The translations under genes and the position numbers were made by a program. A stretch of DNA of 64,000 nt from Hippopus hippopus (taxonomy: Eukaryota; Mollusca; Bivalvia; Cardiida; Cardiidae), in the NCBI GenBank assembly GCA_946811185.2, contig OX328109.1, positions 35,882,129-35,946,128 of the forward strand. The letters are read 5' to 3'. Positions 1 to 13,273 of this stretch are shown in pieces. A model generated the notes under the pieces. That model had not been told where the DNA came from. It worked only from the letters and a program-made list of their open reading frames with translations, and searched no databases. Positions within the stretch are counted from its first letter, which is position 1; each line of letters opens with the position of its first letter.

Positions 1-100
1 TTGATCCTTGATCCACAATGTCTGATTTTTTCAGAGATATACCAGGAAAAAAAGGATTTGACCCTTTTAGCACCAGTGGTAAAAGTTGGTGCTTTGGCTT

Positions 101-180
101 ATGGCATAGATTAAGATCAGACTGCACAGAAGGTGCAGTCTGATCTTGGCATGCTGTCTGATTTTTTTTATCTATGCCAT
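101..180. repeat. Palindromic repeat (family A core)
   Basis: Perfect 15-bp arms AAGATCAGACTGCAC at 113-127 and 133-147 sit inside outer 10-bp arms ATGGCATAGA/TCTATGCCAT. The core equals that of MITE family A (see 29469-29893). Confidence 0.8.
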
Positions 181-274
181 CCGCTTGTTTAGTCAAGCGT
201 GCAACATAGAGAAATTCTGAGTTTTATTGGGATGTAGTCTTAGGCGTCGATTGATAGATTGATTGAACCGTGTT

Positions 275-495
275 TTACTTCGCTTTCAATATAATGTCAG
301 CCTTATCGCCGCGATAGCTTATATATTCATGATTCATGTATGTCCTGTGTTTCACCAGTGCCAGGCTAGGGCTCTCGGGTGTCTTGCCCAAGGGCACTTC
401 TACGAAAGGCTCAGTGCTACCAGTGAGGCTGGAAAGTTGGACCTCTAGGTTATGAGTCCTATGCTTTACAACTGAGCCATGCAGGACCCCCATTA
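275..495 (-). repeat. tRNA-Met-like SINE fragment
   Basis: On the minus strand, TGGCTCAGTTG is an A-box-like motif followed by CTCATAA, the tRNA-Met anticodon loop. The B box is degenerate. Not a functional tRNA. Confidence 0.4.
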
Positions 496-649
496 GACGT
501 CAAAAGAAGTTGAGTATATGTATCTCGCACTGAACTTTATATCTCGGTCCATTTAAATACAGTTCTGAGAATTTCTAATTCTCGCTTAACCTGAGCTTAC
601 AGAACTAAGGTTCATTTAGGAGGAGCCATTGGTTCACAGTTTTGATAGT

Positions 650-900
650 CCTTCTTGGCGCGGCTGGTAAGGCACTAGATTTGTATGCTAGAAATCCTGG
701 TTAGATGCTGCTGATGGCACAGGCCACATGAGATTAACTCATTTGATCTCTGTCACGACTGAGCTAGTTGTGACCATCTGGGACACGTCCAGGATAGGCT
801 GATTTATATTTAATAATTACTGGTCCATACTCCATGCCAAGTGGCTTCATGCCATCATAGGAACTTTTAAAGTTCAAAGCCCGAAAGGCCTTACGTCAAC
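650..900 (+). repeat. Possible tRNA-derived SINE
   Basis: GGCTGGTAAGGCACT and CCTGGTTAGATGC resemble decayed A and B boxes. The 3' limit is not clear. Confidence 0.3.
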
Positions 901-1174
901 AAAATGATGACTTCTTCGAAAAGAGGGAAAGCGTTATGGCCAGCGTAATTATCTCCCTTTATCTAATGTAAATATGGCTTTAGTCATAGCGTTTGGTGCA
1001 TATGCAGGTATATATATAATAAGACTGAGCCAGGGGCGTCTAAAAGATGGATGTTACAATTATCTTTCTGCTTAGACTGTGTCAGCTAAGCTTTATTTTT
1101 TTTTGGGGGGGTGGGGGCTGTTTCACTTGGTCTTCGTTGCGACTATGCTGGTTGCAGAAATAAGTACGGGAGCG

Positions 1175-1440
1175 GCGCTCCGATGTGTTTATTTGTACTG
1201 GCGTCGTTTTCACAAGTTAGGTCATATCACGGCGGCTAGCACATCTGTGCATGCATTTCCCGGCTTTCTAACGCCAGTACTGGTACAACTTTCTTTACAG
1301 GTTACCGGCTACTTTCTCACATGCATCAGAGGCGAAAAATCGCCGGAAAGAAAGTTTGCCGCCACTTGATATCGAACCCGCAACCACCAGATCACGAGTC
1401 AGATACGCTTAACATTGAGGTACTCGACCAGGCTGTGATA
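1175..1440 (-). mobile_element. SINE-1 copy (tRNA-Thr-like head)
   Basis: Reverse orientation of the family best seen at 38406-38665. The shared body has CGGCGATTTTTCGCCTCT and TGTGAGAAAG motifs and the B box GGTTCGATATC. Confidence 0.75.
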
Positions 1441-1584
1441 CTCTGGCAATAAGTAGATCTAATGCATCTTTGTATTGGATTATATATAGCGAGTTTTCGC
1501 ATAATATAGTTCCATTTTGTCTAAAAAGAGACTATAAAGTCACGAGGTAGAACGGTCCTTTGATATGCAGAAAATTTACCATAA

Positions 1585-1651
1585 GCAAAAAGTTTCAACC
1601 CATGTCAGCCTGCGCGGACTGCGCAGGCTGACATGGGTTGATACTTTTTGC
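1585..1651. repeat. Palindrome, family C core
   Basis: 31-bp arms with one mismatch around AACCCATGTCAGCCTGCGC. Related palindromes lie at 3060-3125, 26727-26790 and 30002-30065. Confidence 0.85.
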
Positions 1652-2108
1652 AAAAGTATTAAACCCGTATTCCACAGAGGATGACTCGCGTATATTCAGT
1701 TTTAACCCTAAACTCAACTTTTCTCACTGTTTACTTTCAGTTGAACTTACACAAGCATACAATTCAGCATGATTTACTAATGAAGATAAAATCGAACTTA
1801 AGGCGACTACCAAGGATAGGATGCGCTCGATACCCTCAAGTTTTTACAAGAAGAATGGAGAACTTTTACTAATCCTGGACTCAATTCGTCCCTGTTGGTT
1901 TATTTTTTTGTCCCTGTCTGATTGTTGTTATGCTGTATTTTCTGTCCCATTTTTTAAATTCTATATTGGTAAAAAAAAGTTAAAGACCAAGTTTATGTGC
2001 AATTTGTGATTTATTGCTAAATACTGTCAATATTAAACCATTCTACCTCAAAGGGTACTAATTTTTTCCTTGGCTTATGTGTTCAAATCCTTAGTGCATT
2101 ATGTTAAG

Positions 2109-2340
2109 TTAACCCTTTACCAAACAACTCTCAGTTTTATTGACCTTGAAGAAGAATGCTTTTGAAAACGTTGTGAAGAGAAAAAGAGAAAATGCTAGCA
2201 GCTTGCACTTTCTCCTTTTCCCAAAATGTTTTATACCCATTCAAAGGTAAGTCCCACAATTTGAATTACATGTAATTTTTCGTCTGCAAATGCTTTTGAT
2301 TTGGACAAGTCCAAAATTGTGTAGTTTGGTAAAAATTTAA
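2109..2340. mobile_element. MITE family B copy
   Basis: Begins TTAACCCTTTACCAAACAA and ends TTTGGTAAAAATTTAA, with the GGAGAAAATGCT...CTCCTTTTCCC palindrome between. TTAA at both ends suggests piggyBac-type insertion. Confidence 0.75.
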
Positions 2341-2679
2341 AAACAAGGCCAGAATTCAAAGTACCCTCAAAACGCAACTGATGTGAAAACCCGTAGGAAA
2401 ACAATAGTTGTCGAAATGGATTTGACGTCGGTCAGAAACAAATTTTACTTGATTATTTATTCTCATTTCCTTCTGGTGAAATGATTAATTAGATTTTAAG
2501 TCTATGATAAAAGTATTGTGTGATTTTCTGAAGAAATCATAGATTTCCCTGATTCGACTCCCTTTTGAAATTTTACCACTTGGACCAGAGGTAGTGTCCT
2601 GAAAAGCAAATGAAAGAATACCCTAGCCATAAAAATCACAATACATGTATTTATTTTATGGTTATGAAAAGCAGAAAAG

Positions 2680-2900
2680 AACTGCTTGACAGTAATGCCA
2701 AACTATCCCCCTTTTCAACCACCCAGAGTAAATAGGGTTGTGAAACACTGTGCGATAGGGAGACAGTACTGGTAACCAGCACTGTTTTAAAAACCTTCAA
2801 GGAACTAATCCAAGCATTTGAACTACATGAAACGGACATCTGCAATTGCTTTCAGAATGAACAAGCCCAGAGTTCTGTCTTCTGATAAAGAGTTAACGAC
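2680..2900. mobile_element. Degenerate MITE family B copy
   Basis: Recognised by ACTGGTAACCAGCACTG and the terminal TGATAAAGAGTTAA. The rest is heavily diverged. Confidence 0.45.
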
Positions 2901-3024
2901 CGTATCAATTGAAATTACTGACCATAGAGTCAGAGATATCGTCTCATCATACCGACTTTTACTTTTTTGTCCAGTATTACTCAACATACTGCTCTACTGT
3001 GTTATTACGCTGTAATTAATAAAA

Positions 3025-3282
3025 CCAGGCTCTGTGAAAAGGGGGCTTAATGCATCTGCGAAAAGTATCGGCCCAGGTCAGCCTGCGCATTCTGCGCAGG
3101 CTGACCTGAGCCGACACTTTTCGCTATCGGTCAATTTTCTGTTTGTCAAAGGATCATTCTACCTCTTGATTCATTCGGTTGATTCAAAAAAAGGATTTTA
3201 TGGATCCACAATTATGTGATGACTTGCTTGGTATAATGCATCGCGAAGATGCATTAAGCCCCCTTTTGTCAGGGCATGGCTC
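3025..3282. mobile_element. MITE family C, complete copy
   Basis: About 32-bp terminal inverted repeats (AAAGGGGGCTTAATGCATC) surround the family C palindrome at 3060-3125. No coding capacity. Confidence 0.75.
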
Positions 3283-3309
3283 AATTATTTTGATTCGTAT
3301 GCACCAACA

Positions 3310-3525
3310 TTTTAACCCCTATCCTGCTAAATAACTAAAAGAAAATTTTCAATTTGATAATAAAAACCAAAATTTTGCTATTTCCAAGTTATTTTGGGGA
3401 ATAATATCTCCTTATCGGACAGTGTGGATCCAAGATCAGACTGCACGTTCTGTGCAGTCTGATCTTGATTTACACTGTCCTCAAAAGTTCAGTGAGTCGC
3501 GCTTAGCAGCTCAATTGTTAAGAGG
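3310..3525. mobile_element. MITE family A copy
   Basis: Contains the 16-bp perfect arms CAAGATCAGACTGCAC at 3431-3446 and 3452-3467, flanked by CTCCTTATCGGACAGTGT and ACACTGTCC. Confidence 0.75.
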
Positions 3526-4077
3526 AATTGAAGCAGGTTTTGTTTTGAAGTTATCTAAAAAACAGTAAAAAAGATTGCTAATTTTCATTCGTGTGGAAAG
3601 ATGGTTTAGAAACTTAAACGTGGATAGAAAAACATTACGAAAGAATTTCCGAGGCTATATTTTGTATTTATGCTTTAAAAGTTTCTTTTCCGTTAGTAAC
3701 GGTATAGACGTTATCGCATGAAAAAGGGTAAATACTTTTTTTTTTCTTTAACACAATTATATATGAGCAATACTCTGGAAAAGAGAGCTTTTCTCAGCCT
3801 CTCAGTGGTACAGTCGCCGAACACGGTTTTGAAGGTCGTTCGTCGAGTCCCACTGGAGGCAATGTTTCCCCCGAACCGAAGGTGATCAGGCAAGCTCTTA
3901 CAAGTTTTCCTTACAATACAGTTTTTGGTTTCATGCCCCTCTGAGGTAAGACATGTTAATTCTATTATTATTTATTGTTATTTTATTGTTTTTCCGCGGA
4001 ATGGCTAGCATTATACAACAATAATAAAATAAACACATGAGAAAAGAATGGAAAAAAGATCAATAATATAGGGTAAA

Positions 4078-4206
4078 TTCACGTTTTTGAGGTCGTTAAC
4101 ATTCGCAGAGGCCTGAAAAATGCTTTAACGCCCGAGTGCGAAGCACGAGGGTGTTAAAGTATTTTGAGGGCCTCTGCGAATGTTAACGACCTAAAAAAAA
4201 CGTGAA
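4078..4206. repeat. Foldback repeat, ~129 bp
   Basis: Arms such as GAGGTCGTTAACATTCGCAG are matched in inverted order around CCCGAGTGCGAAGCACGAGGG. Related AACGCCCGG motifs lie at 4820-4910. Confidence 0.75.
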
Positions 4207-5275
4207 TTAATGCTATTATTGCATAAAATAAAGGTATTTTAGCAATAATTTGCAAAGATAGCAAAAATATTTCCATAGAAATACAAATAAGCGAACTTCA
4301 AATGTACTGTACCTAAATGGGTCAAAACCGGAAGTCGGCGAAGAAGTTTTTGTTACGAGCAGTGAAGGGCCGTTAGTCCTGTTGCCAGTTTTGATTCTCT
4401 CGGTGTAAATTTACTTCTTATGATTTTTAAAACAAAGTGGACTTACGTGGCATAAACTTGCACACGTTTGGACGATTACAACTGGGATGAATGAGTGGAT
4501 ATGAATTTCTGTAACTGAAAGACGTCAGAGGGATCGATCTACATCAAGCGAGGGAATTACCGATCACGTTAAAAAGTGGGTGGGATGTAGCTGGTTTAGA
4601 GTACATTTCACGAGTGATATTTTGTTTAGATCTCGATTAAACTGAGATCCTGTGCAAAAGTTTGTTTGTGGTGTACTAATATCATCAAAGACAAGCCATG
4701 AAAAGGATCTAATATGGTACAAGTTCCTAGTTTGATGGTCGGAGTCTAGGGAAAATCTGACAAGAACAAACGTTGTTTACAAGGTAGGCCCGAATCGAGG
4801 ATATTGATAGTACAAAGCCGGGCGTTAACGGCGCGTGAAATTACTGATTAATACACGTTTTCTCCCGTTAACGCCCGGTTTTTACCCGTTAATACATGCT
4901 TATAACGGCCCGAAAAGGCACATTTTATGCAATAATAAGAGGTCTATGTTTAGAATGAGAACCACTGTACGACCAAACTCCATCCAGAAAAGGACCCTTG
5001 CACTAAAAAGACGAGAATACAAAAGCCCCTTCCCTGGTCAGAATGTGGGAGCACATTGTACATACCCAAAAGTACAAAAGAAAAGAGTGAAACGAGACAA
5101 AGAAAAAATGTGAATCAAGTATGGAAACTTTGCACCACAAACGAAATGCAAGCCAAAAATGGGCCAAACAATAATAACGAACAAAATGAGCAAGGAACGA
5201 ATGCATTAATGGGCAGATGCCTAGAATAAATCCATTGACTGAGTGAAAAGTGGATAAATCCATAGAAGAATTTAC
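4207..5275. other. No gene recognised
   Basis: AT-rich sequence with scattered short open frames lacking family resemblance. AACGCCCGG motifs at 4820-4910 echo the foldback at 4078-4206. Confidence 0.5.
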
Positions 5276-6566
5276 CAACCAATCAATCAATCAATCGACG
5301 AGAAAAATGTGCTCGATTAGCGAGAGATAAAATTATCAACTTTAATACAAGTTAGTAGACTGGCATAGTTGTAGCTATGCGACTCTTCCGGAGAAAGAAA
5401 AAATGGAGCTCACTATCTACATAAATAGGATTATCATAAAGAGAATACAAGTTCCGAAAGTAATCACTCAAGCCCTGCATAGCAGAACTGCTATCACGGC
5501 ACAAATTACCGTTAAAATCAATTTCAGCCCCAGGGGATGTATTGAGAGTTTTACTTTTAGCATTGATCAAGCGCCAGAACTGCTCTTGGTCTAATTCGAT
5601 ATCCCGGTCAATATCGCCATAAAAGCTTTTGAAAATAATTTTCAACAGCCTTTCTATACTTAAAGCGGAATAGCCGTTTGAAGTTTTTTAGCTTAACAAG
5701 TAAAAGTCCACATCACGGACCATTCGTGTAACCGTTCTTGTCTGACAGACTTCATTGTTCTATTAAGATCGCTGAATTCTTTACTCCAATATGGCTTTGA
5801 CTAAGGCTTATAAGAAGGTGCAGGAATGCATAGTTTAGTTGTGTTGACTACTGTATTGATCAACGCTGAGTACAGGGAGTCAATGTCGTTGGTAGATTGG
5901 ATGTCCAAACGTAACACAGCCTCTAAACCAACATCACAATCAAGAGAACTTCTGTAAGCCTCTCTTTGGGAGAGAGAGACTTTGGACCATTCAACATAAT
6001 TATTCAGGGGACAAAAAGCTTGTCTAGGGATAATAGGATAAATAACTGAGCATTGTACCGCACGATGGTTAGAATACAGCAGAGAGTTATCCTCAACAAT
6101 AGCACAAGAAGATATTGTATACAATTGATGTCATCTGTACTAAGTATAATATTATCCATAATGCTTCTCCCGTGATTAGATTCTTAGGATATCTGAGCCC
6201 TCCCCAACTCCCTGCATAGATCAAGGGACGTGACTGTGCCAAGACTTTTATCATTGTGAAAGGGATTAAATAGCTTATCCCATCTGTCTAATGATTTACG
6301 GAAATATCCACTGTTAACATGACAATTGAAGTCACCCATAAGTACTACCAACCCCTTCATTCTGGACTCGGAAATCACAGTTTGTAAAGAATCTAAATAC
6401 TATTTAAAGTTATCAATGAAACATTTTTTTAGAAGGAAGATAAATTAGAAACAGGTAAAAAACAAGTTTTGCATAGAAAATTCTACTTGGATTCCCAGCA
6501 TTCTGTCACAAATGAAAGAAAGTTGGATAATACATTTGTCATACTTCTTTTTCCATAAAATGGCTA

Positions 6567-7294
6567 CCGTATTTTCCGGACAATAAGCCGCTGCACTTTA
6601 TAGGCCGCACCTATTCATTTTAACCATTTAGAAATAAAAATTATCATATAGACCGCACCGGCACATAGGCCGCGGCCTATACGCACGGTTAATATAAATG
6701 TCATCCATCTATAGATATACGTACCGGTATATGTATTATAATAACACAACAGACAAATTATTGTTTTCGTTTTTTTTTATTCCATTGGAGTGATATCACC
6801 TTCTGGAGATCAAATCACTCATAGGACTTGAGGCCGGTATCACTCGTTTATCCCTTGTCGAATGTTTTATGGAATTTCGGGATTTTCAAATTTTCAGTTT
6901 GATTGACGCTACACACCAAACAACGCCTTTAATTACGTTCGCAGTTAACCACTGATTGATACCAATCGACACCATCAATCCGCAGGTGTAAAATCAAGTT
7001 TGGTCACAAGTTTTAACACATTCGTAAGTTTACCCGCGCAATAATTTACCTACCAATTAAAGGTAGGTGTAAGAGTTAGAAAAAAAAAAAAACTTTGGGA
7101 GCTTGAACCAAAATGGCGCCCACTTTGGGAATAGTAAACTTGTTTTTACTTATTTTCAGTTTTACATGCTGCACTCAAAGATCATTTAGAAAAATAAAAT
7201 TAACGTATAAGCCGCTTCGTCTTATAGGCCGCACCCTTGAAAATTTCCACTTTTTTTAACAGATAGGCCGCGGCCTATTGTCCGGAAAATACGG
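6567..7294. mobile_element. 728-bp MITE with TA duplication nested in the LINE
   Basis: The ends are CCGTATTTTCCGGACAATA and its complement, flanked by TA on both sides (6565-6566, 7295-7296). Internal AGGCCGCGGCCTAT motifs recur near each end. Removing the element and one TA rejoins the LINE endonuclease frame exactly at the conserved GVAILW motif. The TA duplication suggests a Tc1/mariner-type transposase supplied in trans. No coding capacity is seen. Confidence 0.85.
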
Positions 7295-7499
7295 TACACC
7301 ACTCTTGCCCGTGCGGCAATTACCATTAAATGCAAGATCTTTATCTGAGACTGCATATGACGAGTACAAATTGCTGAAAGTGTATAAAAAGTGCAAATCC
7401 TTTTCAAACAGCCAATGTTCACAAATTCCTATAAAGTCAATGTCGCATTCGTTTAAAAGATCGCTTCTATAATGATTTTCACTGGTAAAGTTTGACATC

Positions 7500-7737
7500 T
7501 TACTTGATACTTTTCATTCTCTAATGTGCTATGTACATGTTTCATTTTTATTATTCATTATTTCCGCATTCATTCATTTATTTCAGGATACCAATTTGAT
7601 ATCATTTGTTTTTTGTTTGTTTGTTATTTTGTTTTGTCCATACCCATGTATGTATGTACAATTTATACGTTCGGCGATGAACCTTATGTGTTCAAGCCGA
7701 TATTATGAATAAAGTTTCTGTTCTGTTCTGTTCTATA
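7500..7737 (+). mobile_element. 3' tail of another LINE nested in the older LINE
   Basis: AT-rich sequence ends GAATAAAGTT followed by TTCTG repeats, typical of CR1/L2-like LINE 3' ends. It interrupts the older LINE's endonuclease between WNATGA and DIDFIGICEHWL. The left boundary is approximate. Confidence 0.6.
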
Positions 7738-9830
7738 AATACCGCTAGGAATAGCGCCCGTCGCATTCCACGTGTAAAGATTCAGACTGAGATCACAGTT
7801 AGTAGGCCTATTCATATTGATCATAACTGTCAAGACCGTTAAAACAATTGTGCACCTCGGGTTGATATCCGTTATATCTATCTACATCATAATAGAGCTG
7901 GTCACTTTTTGATTGGGATCGACCGTTTCGCACCATGTCGAAATCGCGTGCATCATATTTTGATTTGGGATACCAAGGGCCTGCAGACGACGTCGTCTGG
8001 TAAGAGATACAGGTCACAGACGAGTCTCGAATTAGCATCATCCTCGTTCACGACCGGTTTCCATCGATAGCGGAAGATAGAACCCTTTTTCACTTTGGGA
8101 CCTCTGAAATTAACATAGCTGGTAACTTTTCGCTCTTTGACAGACGGATTAAACCCACCGACTAAGAAGGGACATGTACGTTTGCGGACATATTCCGTGA
8201 GGTTATCCGCCCCTGGATATAATCACAGTCTAACAACTGACCTTGAAAATTTTGATTATTACAACCGACACCGTGACTGCTTGTGTTAACCGCGTTATAG
8301 AACTCGTTTTCGGCTCGATCTTGGCTATTTTCATATCGAGTCGGCCAGGACTTATTCCCAACGTAATGGCGAGTTGTACGAACTATTTTCTGTATTCGTA
8401 TTTTCAGAATGGCAGAATGGCAATAATCATCTGAGTAACGGTTCCCGTTGCTGGAAGCGTTAAATAACCTAGTTTGTAAACTTTGTGTAACAGGAGAACA
8501 GGATTAAATCTATGCCGTTGGTATTTGTTTCTATTGGGACCATTAGCCCTAACACGATTTCGATCGGGTGTATGAGTGAGACCCCTAGTCGATCGTGCAC
8601 CAGGGTGCTCGCTTGAACGCACAGCATTAGAGTATGAGGAATTGTCAGTTATATTCCCACCATCAGATGGAGACGGACTTTCTTGGGACTGTAGAGAAGG
8701 CATTCCGGAGACGATAGAAGGGACTACCGTGGTTGTTGTAGTGGTAGAAAAAGATGTAACAGCAGTACGGGGTAAGTTTGGGATACTCATTCATGCTGGA
8801 AAACCGAAGAATTTTGATGGTCAGCGGGCGTGAACGGTGAGCAAGTAGGGTTTAGGGTTGCAGACGCTTTCACAGCAGTTCATGGATTTGTTGGCTTTGA
8901 CCTATTTGTTTAGGAATGTAACATTAATGGGCCGCTAGGATGGTTAGTGGATTTAGGGGAATCTAAAACAATTGATATAGACTGAGATTAGACACCCGAG
9001 TCACCATGTATAACTGATCCCGTGCTGGTCTCAGTAATAGTATCATGATTTTGCATACAAGAGCGTTTTTCGCGTCCCGTGATCGAACTGGTCGTTGATG
9101 TATCGTCACGGACATGTCCGTTAATGGAACGAGAACTAACTGAACTAGGAAACGATTTCTTTTTGGCTTGAGTCGTAATTTTATCGTTTTTTCTGAACAA
9201 CTTTCTTGAAATTAATATGGATAAAATCTACAGAACATTCACAATTTTTCATATCCTGTTTTAAAATTTTCACTTCATTTTTCATTTGAGTTAGAGATGT
9301 TAGTTCCACAGATCCACTCGTGACAATGTTTGCGACATATCTTGTCAATCACAGATTACAGTTTGCTTAAAATCATGCACAAGCCTACCGATTTGTTGGA
9401 GGACCTCCTTTAACTCATTGATCTGATTGTTTTTATCACTAATACTAGAACAGATATTTTGTTTAAGAGTCAACAGTTCAGCCTGCGATACAGATGTGGA
9501 TTCCTGTAGGGCTTGAAACTTGGCTCTGGTGGGACAGTCGGTTAGGCGATCTGGATTGGATTGCGATCGCATAGGAGTAGAGCGAGCACTAGTGGAAGGA
9601 TTGGTCGAGAGGGAAGCTAGTCTGCTACGAGAACTGATGATATTAACCAAATCGGGGGAGACATAGTCACCCTCTACATGTACGCTAATCGAAATATAAA
9701 TATCACATGCAAGCGTATCAGCAAGATTTTCACCATTCCTTCTTTGAGCCGGGCGCTTCAAATTACAACCTTGATATGGGAAATAGGAAATAGTCTTTAC
9801 GAGACAAGATGGTGAAAAGATCAAGGCGCA

Positions 9831-11110
9831 CTTTATTCATTTTTTTTATCACAGGAGGCGTACCACGTCAGAAGAGTGTTCTTGAGTAGATCTTTGGGAT
9901 AACTATTATAGCATGATACAAAGTTTAACTGTTCGTCAGCAAGAAGTACCTGTGTGGCCGCGGGATCGTCGGTTGAAGCACATGTAAACGATGCATCAGT
10001 ATCTTGGTCACTTACTTGAACCCGTTGCCCAGCAGTTGGGTATGATTGCTCACATAGAATTTTAGTGTGGTGTCAGTAAACATTTTACTCTTGCTGTATA
10101 CATGTACTGTGTTCACTGGAGACTTTATGCAAGAACTATACGTAAGTTTATACTGTGCCCTCAATGCAAACACAGAACATAGCTCATTTATGCAAAAGTT
10201 TCTCGCTTCCCTATGTAAGCACTTATTGTAATTCCAACGCATACAAGGTATATTGCACACAGTTATGTCATTATTATGTGTTTCTATTTGTAAACATTAA
10301 TCGTACCCTCAATGAATACTGATCAAAGACATTGCGTCCTCGTGTAACTATTGTTCTCTTAGCTTTTTCAAGCATCTATTGTACCGTAAATGCATACAAA
10401 GTAAACATTGCATTCGTTTTATATTCTTTACCTTTGTCAATATACATTTAATTATTTCTTTATATATATATGCACTGAACATACTATGTAAGCATTACGG
10501 GCATACATTTGTAAATATTTATATGAGTCATCTAGATGAAGTGATAAAAATTGAAGAAATGGGTATTAGCAAATTGATAAGGCGCTTTTTTGTACGGAGA
10601 TTCCGTCGTATAAATACCCCTCGGCAAAATGGGGAAGGAGGCGGATAGTAGGAAATAAACAAATATCAAGAATGGTGTTTACAAGCAGCATCGAACCCAA
10701 ATGGAAATACTTCGGGATATAATATATGTTCTGCGTCTTCTTTTTAACAGTTCCATTTTCAGACATCCCTGCAGTATGCAAATCACCTCAGACCTCATTA
10801 CACTCTTTCGGGTCTCGCCTCGAAATATACGTGTACATGACTTCGTACATTTGTGTCACCAATTCCTAACTCCATCCTTAGTTTTGCTGCCATTGTATCG
10901 AAGCTTTCTAAAGTTGTTGAAAACGTTGATGTGTAACATGCAAATCCGGGTACCTGTCGTTTGGGATTTGAATAGCGATCTCCCTTTGAATCCAGACATT
11001 TTCGTGCTTGATTCTGGAAAGTTCTGAACATAGATCTTTTTTTTTTTCGATTGTCTCCATCCAATTATCTCTAATTAAGATACCAAAGTATGAAGATTTG
11101 CTCTATTTTT
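9831..11110. other. No gene recognised
   Basis: Low-complexity AT-rich DNA. The open frames here show no domain, codon bias or splice context that I can support. Confidence 0.5.
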
Positions 11111-11111
11111 T

Positions 11112-12042
11112 AGCTCACCTGAGAACGAAGTGCTCATGGTGAGCTTTTGTAATCGGGCTGTGTCCGTCGTCCGTCGTGCGTCGTGCGTCGTCCGTCATCA
11201 ACTTTTACCTTGTGCACGCTCTACAGGCCACATTTTGAGTCCAATGCTCAGGAAGCATGGTCAAAATGTTTGTGTTGATAATATCTCAGACGAATTCGAC
11301 AGTGGGTCATGTCGGATCAAAAACTAAGTCACTAGGTCAAATGTTAGAAAAACCTTGTGTACGCTCTAGAGGCCACATTTTGAGTCCAATACTCATGAAG
11401 GTTGGTCAGATTGTTTGTCTTAATAATATTTTAGGCGAGTTTGAAAATGGATCATGTCGGGTTAAAAACTAGGTCACCAGGTCAAATCTATTGTGTGCAC
11501 TCTAGAGGCCACATTTTTAGTCCAATAGTCATGAAAATTGGTCAGAATATTTGTCTTAATAACTTATTTGATGAGTAAGAAAGTAGGTTGTCTTGTCAAA
11601 AACCAGGTCACGGGGTCGAATCTTTGAAAACTCATTTGTACGCTCTTAAGGCCACATTTTCAGTACAATACCTCTGAAAATTGGTCAGAATTTCTGTATT
11701 GACGATATCTTTGATGAGTTCGAAAATGGGTCACGTCGGGTCAAAAACTAGGTCACTAGTAAAATCTTAGAAAAACCTTGTGTACACTCTAGAGGTCGAT
11801 TTTGAGTCCAATACTTATGAACGTTTGTCAGAATGGTCGTCTTGACCATGTCTCGATCCAGTTTGAAAATAGATCACATTAGGTCAAAAACTAGGTCATC
11901 AGGTCAAATCTTTGAAATACCTTGTGTATCCTTTAGAGTGTTTGTCATAATATATCGAAAAAGATTGGAAATGGGTCATGTATGGTCAAATACCTCAGGC
12001 GAGCGACTTAAGGACCATCATGACCCTCTTGTTAAGAAATAA
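11112..12042 (+). repeat. Bivalve-type interspersed repeat with ~140-bp internal tandem units
   Basis: Opens TTAGCTCACCTGAG...GTGAGCTTTTGTAATC and closes near AAGGACCATCATGACCCTC. Between are about six diverged units containing CTCTAGAGGCCACATTTTGA and AAACTAGGTCAC. I recognise this kind of element from mollusc genomes. Confidence 0.75.
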
Positions 12043-12089
12043 AATCATGTAGATGTTATAACTGTGAAATGCTAAATGTGTGATGTGGT

Positions 12090-12390
12090 CAGCTAGATAC
12101 CAAGTTGTGAGACATGTACCAAGAATAATAACCTTCAATTTGTGAGATATCATGTAAAAAGATGTGTTCAGTTTGTGTGATACCAAGAATATTATGTTTA
12201 ATATATGAGATATAAAATATACAAAAAAAAAATTATCTTTTCCGCTTGTGAGATACCGAGAATAACAACTATGTTCAAATTTTTGGGATACCAAGTATAC
12301 AGATGTGTTCAGTTTGTGAGATATATAAGATACCAAGTGTGTAGAGATGACACATTTGTGAGACACGAACATCGTATTCTTTGTTCAATT
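12090..12390. repeat. Diverged short tandem repeat
   Basis: Units of roughly 30-60 bp sharing GTGTTCAGTTTGTGAGATACCAAG. Long open frames in it are by-products of the repetition. Confidence 0.65.
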
Positions 12391-12399
12391 TGTAAGTGA

Positions 12400-13046
12400 C
12401 CAAGTTTAAAGACTAAGAAGAGCAATCGATAAAAAGGGTTTAATTATGATAGTAATGATGTTTCAGACAGCTGGTGGATTTTTCAAGGTTCAACTTGTAT
12501 CGCGCATCAGCTTGCGATAACTATACATTGCATGTAGCTCAACTCCACCGTGGAGACAAACGTATAACTGGAAAAGCAAACTCCGACGACTTAGTTATGA
12601 GGATTTAACCCCGACCATTTCCAGGTAACAATTTTGACCGTTTACCACATGAAATCGATAAACTGCCGATACAAAAGAACGGGCTGCACAAAGCATGTAG
12701 TCATATTTTTTGTTTTGTTTTTTCATCAAAACCGTCCGATAATTTTCTTTTTAATTTTATGTAGATATTTCAAGATGCAATAGACATATTTTCTATGGAA
12801 TTGTATTTATTTGGTATGTTTTCACTGGATGAAAATATTCATTCAATTGACTATATGTGATCTTTATTTCCTCCATAAATAAAGACTGAAAAAGAAAACA
12901 TATATGTGCATTAAACAGATAAACAGAATATATATATATAATAAAGTGGGGGTAAAAAAACAATGATGTGATTGTTTGGCCACATGGAATGTATGTGTAT
13001 ATAGCCTATACACATGTATTATTACAATGAAAATGCTATATAATCT
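12400..13046. other. No gene recognised
   Basis: AT-rich, with a short (TA)n at 12930-12941. Confidence 0.5.
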
Positions 13047-13273
13047 TTAACCCTTCACTACACAATCCCGACCCTTAACTACCCAGGGGAAGGGCTTTTG
13101 AAAACATTATGGAAAGAGTAGCAACTCTGGTAAACAGCATTTGCTCCTTTTCTCACAATGCTCTCTACCCTTTCAAAGACAAATACCTTAATTTTAGACA
13201 TTTGTGATTTGTCGTCTGCAACGGTTTTTCAGTTTGGTTGGATCTAAAATTTTGTCTTTTGGTAAGGAGTTAA
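13047..13273. mobile_element. MITE family B copy
   Basis: Bounded by TTAA-CCCTTCACTAC and GGTAAGGAG-TTAA, a clear pair of TTAA ends. Confidence 0.75.

Larger units (their letters stand above)
5276..9830 (-). mobile_element. Decayed non-LTR retrotransposon (LINE), minus strand
   Basis: Broken frames read right to left. A probable ORF1 lies at ~8404-9830, with a serine-rich part and a coiled coil (LLTLKQNICSSISDKNNQIN). An APE-type endonuclease follows, with LYTWNATGA near 7770, DIDFIGICEHWLF near 7400 and VVLMGDFNCH near 6340. A linker with SNHRAVQ lies near 6060. RT-proximal sequence runs to ~5350, where the RT core is missing. A (TCAA/ATTG) repeat at ~5276-5296 may be the 3' tail. Many stops show it is dead. 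Two later insertions are nested in it. Confidence 0.75.

Noticed and set aside
4835..5290. Open frames of 92-95 aa on both strands
   Set aside because: Overlapping opposite frames with no domain or splice context in repeat-like DNA.
11995..12399. 125-aa frame with repeated VSHKLN-like motifs
   Set aside because: It is generated by a short tandem DNA repeat read without stops; no conserved protein pattern.
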